Source of the DNA: Pelargonium nanum
Taxonomy: Eukaryota; Streptophyta; Magnoliopsida; Geraniales; Geraniaceae
DNA length: 28,862 nucleotides
NCBI GenBank assembly: GCA_036897485.1
Contig: JAYMTF010000869.1
Coordinates: 1 to 28,862 of the forward strand
Direction: 5' to 3'
Shown: piece by piece, positions 1-11,114 of the stretch
Numbering within the stretch: position 1 is the stretch's first letter
How the letters are laid out: each line of letters opens with the position of its first letter
Translations under genes and position numbers: made by a program
The notes under the pieces: generated by a model
What the model was told of the DNA's origin: nothing
Database searches by the model: none
What the model saw: the letters and a program-made list of their open reading frames with translations, nothing else

Positions 1-146
1 CTTGGTGATGTGGCAATCTCTAATGCCTTCTCACCAAGTTTAACATACATAGTATGGATTTAGAATATGACATTTTATCAAACAACCTCTCCATTCATAC
101 AACAACAGATATATATGAGATCTAACAGAATTTAGCTAGTTACTTT

Positions 147-295
147 ACTTTGATTTGGTAGCCCTCTTTAGTTTCATTTAAAAATTTTGGACTAGTGCAA
201 TTAAACCAAACAAGATATACTTCACTTTGATTTGGTAGCCCTCTTTAGTTTCATTTAAAATTTTTGGACTAGTGCAATTAAACCAAACAAGATAT
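147..295. repeat. Near-perfect tandem duplication, 72-bp units, 77-bp period
   Basis: Two copies of a roughly 72-bp unit lie at 147-218 and 224-295. Both run from actttgatttggtagcc to accaaacaagatat and differ only at the boundary of an A-run and a T-run (aaaaatttt versus aaaattttt). The near identity indicates a recent local duplication. No function is evident. Confidence 0.9.
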
Positions 296-667
296 GAAAT
301 TTGGATCGATACGAACAAGATGAACAATATAAATAACAATTGATCAATAAGACATGCATTAGCAACAAATGAACAGTTTATTTATGTGTTTAAATTTAAT
401 TGTCTAATTTACGGATTGCAATTTAAAATTTGTATTGATAAGGTTATAGAGCTTGATTTAGTAAAATAGTCTTACTATAGACCAAAATATTCTTAAATTA
501 GACTCTTTGGACTCCTAATTAGTAATTACACTGAAATTGATGTATAAAGTGCATATTAAATTGATTTATATATACATATATAGAGAAAGAGAGGGAGAAA
601 AAGAAAGTTACTAACTTTTCTGCAACCTTAGCTCCTTCAGTGACATAAAAACATCAATGTCCAACCT

Positions 668-751
668 ATCTCTTACATAAATGTCCAACCTAGTATATAT
701 GTGTAAGATATAGATTGGTAACTCCATCTCTTACATAAATGTCCAACCTAG
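668..751. repeat. 26-bp direct repeat just upstream of P450 pseudogene
   Basis: The 26-bp string beginning atctcttacataaatg and ending tccaacctag occurs at 668-693 and again at 726-751. A shorter relative (aatgtccaaccta) lies at 655-667. The second copy ends close to the first in-frame ATG of the P450 reading frame. This is probably local duplication in the old leader or promoter. Confidence 0.85.
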
Positions 752-845
752 AAAAATGCAGAAGAGACAAAAACAAAACAAAAAAAATCTTCTCTTCCTC
801 CTATTTATATCTCCACAACTTCTCCAATTTGTCTATACATTCCTC

Positions 846-2545
846 ATGGAGCCTCACATTTCATTCTTTGCAATCTTCCTCACCTTCTTCTCCTTCATAT
901 TCATGTTAACCAAACTAGTGAACAAACCAAAACCCACAAACCTACCTCCAAGTCCATGGAAGCTACCAATTATAGGAAACTTGCACCACCTTGCTGTTAA
1001 TTCCCTACCCCATCACACCCTCACACACTTAATTGGCTTAAAAACATGGACCTCTCATGTACCTTAAGCTTGGTGAAGTCCCCACCATTGTCATCTCATC
1101 TCCACAAATGGCCAAGGAGGTTCTCAAAGATCATGACCCCAACTTCTCCAATAGGCCCTATCTTCTTGCTGCCAAGATCCTATCTTATGATTCTACCAAC
1201 ATAGTCTCTGCTCGATATGGTAGTTACTTGATGCAACTAAGAAAAATCTACATGACAGAGCTTTTAAGCCCGAGCCGCGTCAAATCATTCCATTACATTA
1301 GAGAAGAAGAGATTTCGAATCTTGTGGGGGCTATATCTTCGAGTGAAGGATCGACTATCAATCTTTCGGAGATGATTTACTCGCTCACATATAGCGTAAC
1401 ATCAAGAGTTGCGTTTGGTAACAAATGGAATGATTGTGGAAGATTGAATTCCATTGTTGCTAGAGGTGCAGCGCTAACAACGGGGCTTAGTGTTTCGGAT
1501 ATGTATCCTTCGATGAAATGGCTCGAGGTGATTAGCGGATTGAGGCCTAAAGTCGAGAAGTTGCATCAAGAAATTGACCACATACTTGAGAACATCATCA
1601 AGAAGCACAGAGAAAATGGGATCGGAGAAGAAGCAGATCAAGAAAATAAAGATTTAGTTGATATTCTTCTTGAGCTTCAAGCACGCCGTGACCTTGAGCA
1701 TCCGGTAACTGACAACAATATCAAAGGAGTGCTCGTGGTTAGTATGGATTCTACTTTCTTGTTTTCTACAACGATTTAATTAATGAGGCGAAAACTTAAT
1801 TTTGGCATTCGATTAATTATTACTTTAAAATTTTAGTTGTGTTGATTCTTTATAAGCGGAGCTTGTAAAGTAGAGAAATTATTACGATACTAGTGCCCTA
1901 ATAAACTAGGATCTATAATGCAGGGCATTATTGCTGCTGGAAGCGAGACATCATCATCAGTTATAGAATGGGCAATGGCAGAAATGCTGAAAAACCCGAC
2001 CTTGATGAAAAAGGTGCAAGCAGAGGTACGACAAAATATGTATGAGAATGATATGGTTAATGAAAACAGTCTTAACAATATGAAGCTCTTTAAGGCAATC
2101 ATAAAAGAAACAATGAGGCTACACCCTTCGACACCTTTATTATTGCCAAGAGAATGCGTAGAGAATTGTGTGATGAATGGATGACATACCCGCCAAAACC
2201 AAAGTCGTTGTCAATGCATGGGCGATCGGAAGAGACCCGAATTACTGGGATGATCCCGATAAATTTTATCCATAAAGATTTCTCAACAGCTCGATCGATT
2301 ACAAGGGAGCACATTTTCAATTCATACCATTTGGTTCGGGACGCAGAATTTGTCCGGGCATAAGATATGCAATGTCTAATATTAAGCTACCGCTTGCAAA
2401 ACTTCTCTACCATTTCAACTAGAAACTTGCTAATGAAATGGGTTCAGAAGATCTAGACATGAACGAGTCCTTTGGCACGACCATGCGTAGAAAAGAAAAT
2501 TTATTTGTTATTCCCTCTCTCTATCGTTCATTATCTACTAAATGA
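846..2545 (+). pseudogene. CYP71D-like cytochrome P450 pseudogene
   Basis: This is the remnant of a membrane-bound plant P450 of the CYP71 clade, closest in style to CYP71D enzymes that hydroxylate terpenoids at the ER. The best start is the ATG at 846 (hydrophobic anchor MEPHISFFAIFLTFF); an in-frame ATG at 756 would add 30 unlikely residues. Next come the proline-rich hinge LPPSPWKLPIIGNLHHL, I-helix AGSETSS, K-helix KETMR and heme loop [10 protein letters not shown]. One phase-0 intron, 1738-1923, sits at the usual CYP71 position before the I-helix. Lesions seen: one extra base near 1040-1047 (frame shift before LMYLKLGEV), a two-base loss near 2173 after the NCVMNG segment, a stop replacing Glu of the PERF motif near 2272, and a stop replacing Trp near 2420. 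With so few lesions and intact motifs the loss looks recent. The P450 identity is secure; the subfamily is inferred. Confidence 0.93.
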
Positions 2546-3054
2546 GACACTTCGGATCACATAAGAGCCATAAACTAGTAAAGATTTGTACTTAAAATAA
2601 TGTGGATACAAGAGGTTTAAGTTAATATCTATCTACAATAACAAAGTTTATGTAATAATTTTATAGTAAAATCTTGTTGTTTTATTCCATGATTTGGAAT
2701 TATGTTACAATCAAATGTCTCATTTTGAGTTAATGAAAATTACAGTAATTTTCCTCTAAGGTTAATTTAGGAATAGGAGAAAAAGATCCTATACGGCGGT
2801 TAGAATTCCCGTACGGTGATGGTCAGATCTGAATCAAAAGTGGCTTTTTCGAATTGAAAAGGAGTGGGACTTGTGGCGGGGCCTACCTAATCAAGAGCGT
2901 GACATTTGTCCAATATATCCTTCCCTCCTAAACCTATTTGCCACAACTACTTCTAATTCTAAGCACTGTGCTATATAAAAAAACTGCTTTCCTCACAAAT
3001 CAGTTAAAGCGACGACGACGAAGAAGAAGAAGAAGAGTCTAGAGACAGAGAGAG
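2546..3054. other. Intergenic region and cyclophilin-40 promoter
   Basis: This is the 3' flank of the P450 pseudogene followed by the promoter and leader of the cyclophilin-40 gene. There is no coding content. A TATA box lies at 2972-2980, and the leader is purine-rich, with GAC and GAA triplet runs at about 3009-3054. Confidence 0.7.
2972..2980 (+). promoter_or_regulatory. Putative TATA box of cyclophilin 40
   Basis: TATATAAAA stands about 75 bp before the ATG at 3055, leaving room for a leader of roughly 45 nt that begins near the GAC/GAA-repeat tract. Position and consensus fit a core promoter. The transcription start itself cannot be seen. Confidence 0.6.
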
Positions 3055-6000
3055 ATGGCGAGAGCAAGATGCTACCTTGATGTCAGCATAGGAGGAGAGC
3101 TCGAAGGCAGGATCGTAGTCCAGCTATTCAACGACGTCGTGCCCAAAACTGCCGAGAATTTCAGGGCTCTCTGCACCGGCGAGAAAGGCCTTGCTCCCAA
3201 CACAGCCGTGCCTCTCCATTACAAGGCAACTATATTATATCTCTTTCAATTTCACTTTCTCTCTATTTTTATATGTCTGTCTTTTCGTCTATGTAGCTAT
3301 ATTCCTATATTGTGAATCTGTTGGTAGTAGCTCTTTTTTGTTGTATTTTTGGATTTCCCTTTCAATATCTGCATATGAACTTTGTCTTGATTTTGCGGAC
3401 TCGGTCATGTCATATATATGTGTACGTGTATGTGTGTAGATGTATTGACTTACCCTCTTGGTCTGTAAAGACTGCAATGACCTTCATCACAGCTAGAAAT
3501 TTCTCATTCTTCTTTGTTTCATGTAATCTTGTTGGGAAGGAAGGACAAATAAACTATGGATCTTATGGAATCCAAGAGTAGGATTGAGAATTAACTGTAC
3601 AATTCTGCTCAAACTGTGAAATGCTACATTTTGTTGTTTTGTGCTGTGGAACTTTAAAGCATATTATTTTTTGCTCAATTTGGTATGAAATGAGAAAATA
3701 TAATTAATGGCCAGTTGGCATTTGTGTGACATGGTGTTGGGTTTCATTCAATATTATGTATATTGCACTAGACAGATTTTGTACTATGGGATTTGTGCTT
3801 ACCTTTGGACTGAAGATGTGGCTCATATGTGGGGACCTAATGTATCAGTATGGCCTTTCTTGTGTGTGTATTTTTGTTTGCGACTTGGATGCTTGGTGTT
3901 ACTGCCAAGTTCAACAACAAAAATTACCATGCTATGTCTTCTTTACAGAGATTTTTTTTATATAGAAATGATATGTTATCCTAAAATAATAGGCTACCCC
4001 ATGTTTAATGTTATTGAACTGTAATGATATTTTGATATTCATTTTGGGGACTTTGTTTTTGCTATGTTACTCAAGGTCTATCTTTACAGGGTAAAGATAT
4101 TTTTGCTAGACTTGTTGGCCTTTCAGAGCTGGTGTCAAGTAACTGTAGCAACAAGCCATTTACATTCTGCATTCTACTGAGAGCTTAGTGAGCAGTCAGT
4201 ACAACTGTTTTTGCATCTGCGACCCAACAAATGGGAAAAGTAGGGGTGAAATCATGGTGTAAAAAGTAGCAACAAAGTTCTAATAGTGTGCAAATTGTCT
4301 TGGTGTTACCAAATTCTATATGTGCACACAACATAACCAAGAGTACTGATTTATATGTTCTGGCCCTTGACCCGATTGCTTCTTAGCTTCATTTATATTT
4401 AGAAAATGAGAAAACATAATTAATATTTAAGAGTTGGCAATTGCGTAGTCCAATCATGGGCTTTCATTTATTACGCATTAGTGCAGATTTCATATAGGGA
4501 CTTTTATCATAACAAATGGACTGAAGTTGTTAATCATCATAAACCAAATTATATTAATGTGTTTCTTTTGTGTCTATTTGTAAATGACTAAATTTGACAG
4601 CACTTTAATTCAACACAAAAGACACTGTGCTATATTGGACTGTGGAGAGGCTACCTTGAGCTGATTTCTGATTTTGATTGCCATTTCAGGGAGTCCGCTT
4701 TCACCGTGTTATTAAAGGTTTTATGGTACAAGGTGGAGATATTTCTGCTGGAGATGGTACTGGAGGAGAATCTATCTATGGGTTGAAATTTGAAGATGAG
4801 AATCTTGAGTTGAAACATGAAAGGAAAGGAATGTTATCAATGGCCAACTCTGGCCCTAACACAAATGGATCTCAGTTCTTCATTACAACAACACGCACTC
4901 CTCATCTAGATGGAAAACATGTTGTCTTCGGAAAGGTTGTTAAAGGTATGGGAGTAGTCCGTTCAATCGAGCTTGTTACCACTGTTGATGGTGATTATCC
5001 CAGCCTTGATGTCCTAATTGCGGATTGCGGAGAACTTCCTGAAGGGGCAGAAGACGGGGTATCTAATTTCTACAAAGATGGTGATACATATCCTGATTGG
5101 CCCGTTGATCTTGACGAGAGTCCTAATGAGCTCTCTTGGTGGATAAGTGCCGCTGACTCTGCTAAGGGTTTTGGAAATGAATATTTCAAGGTAATCGGAA
5201 CAATGTTATCAGTTCATATCTAATGTTCCTATTTTCTTGTTTCGAATTGTAAAATTTAGATACATTTAATAAAAAGTATTCCACGGGTATCAGTTCACAA
5301 ATATTAATTGTTTACAGAAACAAGACTATAAGATGGCTCTTAGAAAATATCGGAAGGCTTTACGCTATCTGGACATTTGTTGGGAGAAACAGGGGATTGA
5401 TGAAGGTGAACTATCTCCAATCATTATTTCTAAAATATTATCTTATTCACTAGTGTATTACTCTTCACCGTGTGTAGGATGCATCTGATTCGTTCATTGT
5501 TATTGTTTATTTCTATGTTATTGCAGAGAGAAGTTCGTGTTTGAGAAAGACAAAAGCACAAGTATTCACAAACAGCTCAGTAAGTTTCAAGTTCGGTGTT
5601 TTAATTAGTGGTGTTTTGATAAAAATATTGGGTGAATTTGCTCTGACATGAAATCACCAACTCTTCTGTTTTGAATTTTTTTTATCATTAAGATTGAACA
5701 AAGTAACTTCAAAGAACCCAAAAAAAAAAAAAAAAAAAAAAAAAACTTCAAAGATTGTCTCACTTGATTTTAGGGTCGGTTAGCATCTAGTTTTTCAAAA
5801 CTAAGTTTAACTGGTAGCTTATGAAATGCGGCTGTTATACTTCATGATAATGCATTACGTACACAGGCTGCTTCACTTTTCTTATGATTCAGCTTCATTA
5901 TAACAAGCATCCTTGCTGCAGGCTTGTAAATTGAAACTAGGGGATATAAATGGAGCATTATTCGATGCTGACTTTGCTATACGTGAAGGATACAATAATG

Positions 6001-6902
6001 CCAAAGCCTTGTTTCGTCAAGGGCAGGTTAGTTTAATGATTTAAATAAATAAAAACTACCGCTATTAGGATCGAGGAATTTCGATATGCTTTGCCCAAGC
6101 TAGTTGTTTGTTATGCAAAGGTTTGCCAAGATCCATATCTGATGCCTCCATTTTTCTAAAATTTGTGCTTTGTTGTTTTTTCTGTTTAATTTTGATAAAT
6201 GTGTGTTTCGGGCATTTGATAATTCAGATTGATTATTATTCTCATGAGTATATTCTTAAGTTCAATAACTAATATTCATTATTCACCTTTTATGTGGATG
6301 GTTCACCATCTGCTTTCAAATGATCTATCTTGTGTCGGTAAAAATTAAACTTTTCTAGTAATGATTGCGGTCATTCTGATCAGGCATACATGGCACTCAA
6401 TGATGTTAATGCTGCAGCTGAAAGCTTCAAAAAGGCACTGGAGTTGGAGCCAAATGACAGTAAGTAATAATGGTTGAAAAATTGATAGTGTGGAAATGAT
6501 GATGAGGTTGTTCTCATTGGAAGCTGGTTTTCAAAATTGGTCCGCAAATCTGGCTCATAACATACTGCAACCCATGCCAAACATTCCTTAAATGTTGAAT
6601 AGTTCCATTTTAAGAAGCTTGACTCTATACAATATTATGTGTCATTGGGGTTTTAGATGTTTTAGTTGTCCGTTCAATCTTGGTGATATTTTTCACTTGG
6701 TATCTGGTATTTTGCAGGTGGAATAAAAAGGGAGCTTGCTGCTGCTAATAAGAAGGTTAGTTATTATATGAAAGATAGCCTAACAAAATACAGAGTAATT
6801 ATATTATAATTAGAGCCAACTGTGTTTTAAGCAACTTAATTGTTGCAGATTAACAACAGGCGTGAGCTGGAGAAAAAGGCTTATCAGAAGATGTTCAAGT
6901 AG
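3055..6902 (+). CDS. CYP40: Cyclophilin 40, peptidyl-prolyl isomerase with TPR domain (SQUINT orthologue)
   Basis: Eight exons: 3055-3225, 4690-5190, 5318-5405, 5527-5579, 5922-6026, 6384-6459, 6718-6755 and 6849-6902. They join in phase into 361 aa, the length I recall for Arabidopsis SQUINT. Residues about 5-172 form the cyclophilin domain, with the active-site run [14 protein letters not shown] (Arg63, Phe68, Gln71) and [14 protein letters not shown]. His134 in [10 protein letters not shown] stands where cyclophilin A has the cyclosporin-contact Trp, as usual for CYP40 proteins. Residues about 213-340 hold the TPR helices ([46 protein letters not shown]-type end) that dock on the HSP90 tail. 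In plants this co-chaperone helps AGO1 loading and miR156-dependent phase change in the cytosol. Intron 1 (3226-4689) has a GC donor, AAG|GCAACT. Intron 4 holds a small retroposed insertion. Family assignment is essentially certain. Confidence 0.97.
5705..5754. mobile_element. Tail-only retroposed insertion: poly(A) flanked by 11-bp direct repeats
   Basis: Within intron 4 of cyclophilin 40, an uninterrupted A26 run (5720-5745) follows the short string ccc. It is bracketed by the direct repeat aacttcaaaga, at 5705-5715 and 5744-5754. A poly(A) tail inside an 11-bp target-site duplication is the signature of LINE-type target-primed reverse transcription. Almost nothing but the tail was copied. 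The tail may overlap the first bases of the right-hand repeat. Confidence 0.65.
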
Positions 6903-7538
6903 CGCTGGAAATTTAACTGGTATATCCATTCCTTTTAATATATTATGGATACAAGAATTTAGATTTATTTTCCAAATTTGGACCTTTTTCATGGATAGTA
7001 TTTGCACTTGTTTGTATCCCATTCATTCATTTAAATAGGTATTTTTACATCTCAGGTTCTATTTCGGACACAACCACGGGGATCATGCACACCATATAGA
7101 AGAAGTATACAACTACATCTAACTATACAGATGAGAGGCTCGAACCAGTTGAATTTGTAGTTTTTCTCAATGTTCAATTAGGATGGTAGCTTCTTTTATG
7201 AGAAATGAAACATTATCACATTGACGAATCTGAGGATTGTTGAAATTTCAATCCATATAACAATTTTGACTTGGTCTGCTACTTCATTACAAATTTGTTT
7301 ATCGTTTGAAATTTCGGTTTTTGTTCTCATTTTTTATGGATGAAACAAAACATAACAGAGCAAAAAAACACCAGTTCACGAGGGATTGCTATTCATCACA
7401 TCTAATTTCATAATTCAAGAAGTTGACACAGTTATGATACACTCTGTTTCATGGAAACAAAAAAGGGAAACAAAACCAGAAGCACTTTGTTCTGATTAAA
7501 AAAGGGACAGTTGCAAAAAAAAAAAATTACACAAAAAA
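6903..7538. other. Shared 3' flank of convergent genes
   Basis: This is the 636 bp between the stop codons of cyclophilin 40 (+) and the armadillo gene (-). It must contain both 3' untranslated regions and transcript ends, so overlapping antisense tails are possible. There is no coding content and I see no clear AATAAA signal. An A/T-rich purine run lies near 7490-7530. Confidence 0.6.
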
Positions 7539-10500
7539 CTAAGAGTTGTAGTTATCAAGCCCCAAGTCTCTCAGCGCATCAGTTGCAGCCTCTTTGCAGC
7601 TGTCGTGGTTTTCCTTGGCCTTCCTTATAATCTTCTCGATGCCATTATTCAGTAGAATTGTTCTGTTCCAATGGAAAAGAAAAGGATGTTGGTTTCTAAT
7701 AGCAATTGGTGCTTTGAACTAGAGGATATCATATGGTTGAGAATACTTGCCTGTTTTCGGGGTTCCTTGCAACAAGATTGCGGATCATGAGACAAGAGTT
7801 CCTCTGCAACAGCTGGGCAGCAGGAAACTTCTCCATGGCCTGAATAGCAAAGTCTCCAGCCCCGGCTTCAATGGCACAGGATGCATTGTCAGGAGTCCTC
7901 AAGCAGAGTACACAAATAATTGACATAACCTGGATATAATAAGATCAATTCATTAAAGTAACAGAAATGAACCATTCAAACAAATTGCATGTTATAGTTA
8001 CCAACTCTGTTTACATCAAATCTAAATTGGTTACCAAGCCTTATATTCCACTTACCTCTTGCAGCACAGAAGGGTCATCAGAAAACCTGGTAGAGAGTGT
8101 AATTAGCCTATCCATACCACGTTGCTCTACAATGGCACTCTTATTTGCGTCACTTCCTGCAAGCTAAAGGGAAACAAATAAAACCATGTAAAAAATACAT
8201 AAATGCTTCGACAGCAATGATCCTGAATCCTAAAAGATACTTTTTCAACATAAAGACACATAAATAACAATGTTGAAGGTAACTTGGCAATTCAAAATGT
8301 TCAACAAGCAAGTAAACTAGCACATTCTGAAGGTAAGTGAATAAAAAATAGTCCTTAAGTCTGAACCCCTGAGTTAGCGTATGCAACTATATATAGGGCA
8401 GTAAATCTTTGGCCGACACTTTTAGCAATCTATACTAAATCCCTTTATGCAATAAAAGACGGTTTATATGGCATCATATGTCAATCTCATGAATGATAAT
8501 GTTCTATTGTATATTCTTTTAATGGAAGGCAGTTGATGCTCTAGTTGCTAATCAATGGTTGGTAGGAAAAGATTATAATACACGTACACTTTCAACTGAA
8601 ATCATAAAATAAAAAAATAGTTTGATATTTTCCCTCATCAGCCTCCAATTTACAGAACATAAAAGTAAATTGTAAGAGATTATTTAAGTCCATGCCATGA
8701 TTCAAAGAAAATGTAAAAGTGAAACACAAGCGCACTTTGGAACATTTTCCTATGCTGAAACTGTTAAAAGATTTCTAAGCAGAAACAATTGTGTATCTAA
8801 ATTACAGTTACAGTTTGTACCTTGGCTAGCAAAGAACAACAAGCTCTGGCCACAGTTTTGTTGCCTTGTTCACCACTATTATCAATGCATTGAAGAATTG
8901 CATCAATACCACCATTTTCAGCAATGGATTTACATATTTCATCCTGCAAAAGTCCTAGAGTCAGCATAATTGTTTTAACAAGTCAGTAACTGTATGGTAT
9001 ACAACATATCATACTTATTAAAATAATTAGGCAAGAGTATGACATCATGATGTCAACTGTCTTTCAGAATCCAGGTTGCCGGCATTTGAATTTCGAAGGG
9101 TACCAGCAGTAAGATCATAATCCAGATATTCTCCAGGATTACACCTCTATATGGCTTAACAACCATACAAGGATGGTCTTAAAGTTACAGGAGGATAACA
9201 GTATGTCTATCATTCATAAAGTGGCACTCTCAATACAAATAATTACCAACAGGAAAATACGAATCCTGAGTCATCAGGTTTAATGGACTCACATTGACAG
9301 CAACAGCCTTTAGAGCAATGCTTGCTGAGACTAATCCAGCTGGGCTGAGCCCTCTACGTATTGATTCAACAATAGCTACAGCAATTCCAATTTTCGCAAA
9401 CCTTCGTGCATAGCCATACACCTGAAGTTGACAACTTTCACATAGTTATCATGAAGAGTTATATGGCATGTTAACTCATGCAGAAGCACAAAAAATTGTA
9501 TAAAGCAAGTCTAGGTTTCATAACCAGGTCTTGAGAAAATCACTAGCCTTCAAAAAGTAATTGCACAAAGTTTCAATTCTCTCTTACTAGCAGTTCTTGA
9601 TAACCAAATACTTTTTTTTTACAATCATATATGAATATCAGCGCAACAGTAAAAATGAACAAAATAATTTAGTTTTTTTTTTCTTTCTAGAATTTGATAC
9701 TCACTTGAGAAGCCAAGACACGATTGTCATCAGGTGTTAACATGATACGTATAGCGTCATACAAACTTTGGATGCTTCCTTTACTCTGTATAGTCAGTAC
9801 TTGCATAATAAGCTCATCAATTTTCAACTCCATGAATGACTGCTTGAGAACCTCGTTACCAGTTGTAGCTGCAGCAACAACGGCAAAACCACAATTCAGA
9901 ATGTCCATGTTTTGACTGCCATCCTTTAGGATACCCATCACAATAGTCGGTCCTGCACTACTCCGAAATATTTCCGTACTTTGAATATCTGCAAATGACA
10001 TGGAGTTGGAACATACTTATTTGATGCAATACTTTTAAGAAAAAACCGAAAATGTCAACAGAATACAACAGAATGTGAATGAAATAATTAACATGATCTA
10101 TTACACAGAACTGATATCACCTCTCCACATACCAATTCATCAGTAATTCTAAAGCCAATAGCTAATACACATCAAATTCATATCATAATGAGAAAAGCTC
10201 TGACTATCCACTTCAAACACAATTTTCCAGATTTTAATCACAAATAGCATCACTCCTTTTTTTCTTCTTCTCTAAATTGCACTCCAAAGTGCAACCCAAG
10301 CAGTGAAAAAATGCTATAAAAAACTATGCACAAAAATATATTCACTAATTATCTTCAACAATAAACTCCACATCTTGTGCATACTTGTCATCTATCCTAA
10401 CATTTTCTAAATTTCATCTCGCAATAGTTATGATCTTTGCCGACTTAACAAAAATAAGGACACATCATATCAATAACCACAGTCAACTTCACTGTTTTTT

Positions 10501-11114
10501 TCTCTTCTAATTTATGTACTCCAATTACAGTATACAACACAAACTATTGGGCTCCAGCAAAAAAAAAAAAAACATTTTTAACATACCATAAAGAAGTGGT
10601 GCCATTGTTTTCAGAGCTGAAACCAGTACCCGATCATTGCCTTTCGGAATCTTAGAACAGATAGAGCAAAGCAATTCCAATCCACCATTCTTGGTAGCTA
10701 TAGCAGCATTTCCAGATTCTTCAAGACAACACAACTCAGCAAGACTATCAAGCAACTCCACCATCTCATCCAAATCTCTATCATCAATTTGATCCTTGGA
10801 ATCTGAATTCAACTGCTTCAATCTATCCAAACTCTGAATCACTGGATTGTCTCTAACACCACCCTCCCCAGGAAGAGAAGTGACGATACCTGAAACACAA
10901 GTGGTAAATGTTAACTTTTGCGAAGTGGGTTCTGTTTGGAGGGCCGAGAAGATGAAGATTAGGTACCGGAGAGATCGACCCCCTGGAGGGTGAGAGTTTG
11001 GATGGCATCTTGGAGAGCCTCGGTGGGATCCATGTCGAGGTCCTCCATGTTTTCCCTAACGAGCTCGTCGAAAGCCTCCTGAGAGATCGCTCGGACGGTC
11101 TTGGGAGGGCCCAT
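7539..11114 (-). CDS. Armadillo repeat-containing protein 6-like (ARMC6)
   Basis: Eight exons in transcript order: 11114-10967, 10889-10587, 9988-9705, 9421-9293, 8943-8821, 8163-8056, 7929-7751 and 7662-7539. They join in phase to 465 aa, close to ARMC6 proteins of animals and plants. The protein opens MGPPKTVRAISQEAFDELV, the conserved N-terminus of the family. An acidic, Leu-rich linker follows, then armadillo-type helical repeats such as NGGLELLCSICSKIP, ENGGIDAILQCIDNSGEQ, KTVARACCSLLAKLAGSD and ASCAIEAGAGDFAIQAM. It has no signal peptide or membrane segment, so it is probably a soluble scaffold. The biochemical role of plant ARMC6 proteins is not established. The last intron (7663-7750) starts with GC in the strong context CAG|GCAAGT; no GT donor nearby keeps the phase and joins ENR to TILLNNGIEKIIRKA. 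The gene converges on cyclophilin 40. Confidence 0.93.

Larger units (their letters stand above)
1..755. other. Intergenic DNA upstream of P450 pseudogene
   Basis: This AT-rich stretch at the window start has no gene I can support. It holds two local tandem duplications, listed separately. TA-rich tracts around 560-583 and a following GA-rich run (583-606) could be the old promoter and leader of the P450 pseudogene, but no TATA box can be assigned with confidence. Confidence 0.6.

Noticed and set aside
3191-4024. Several 60-105 codon frames inside the first cyclophilin-40 intron
   Set aside because: They are low-complexity, Phe/Tyr/Cys-rich translations of T-rich intron DNA with no family resemblance.
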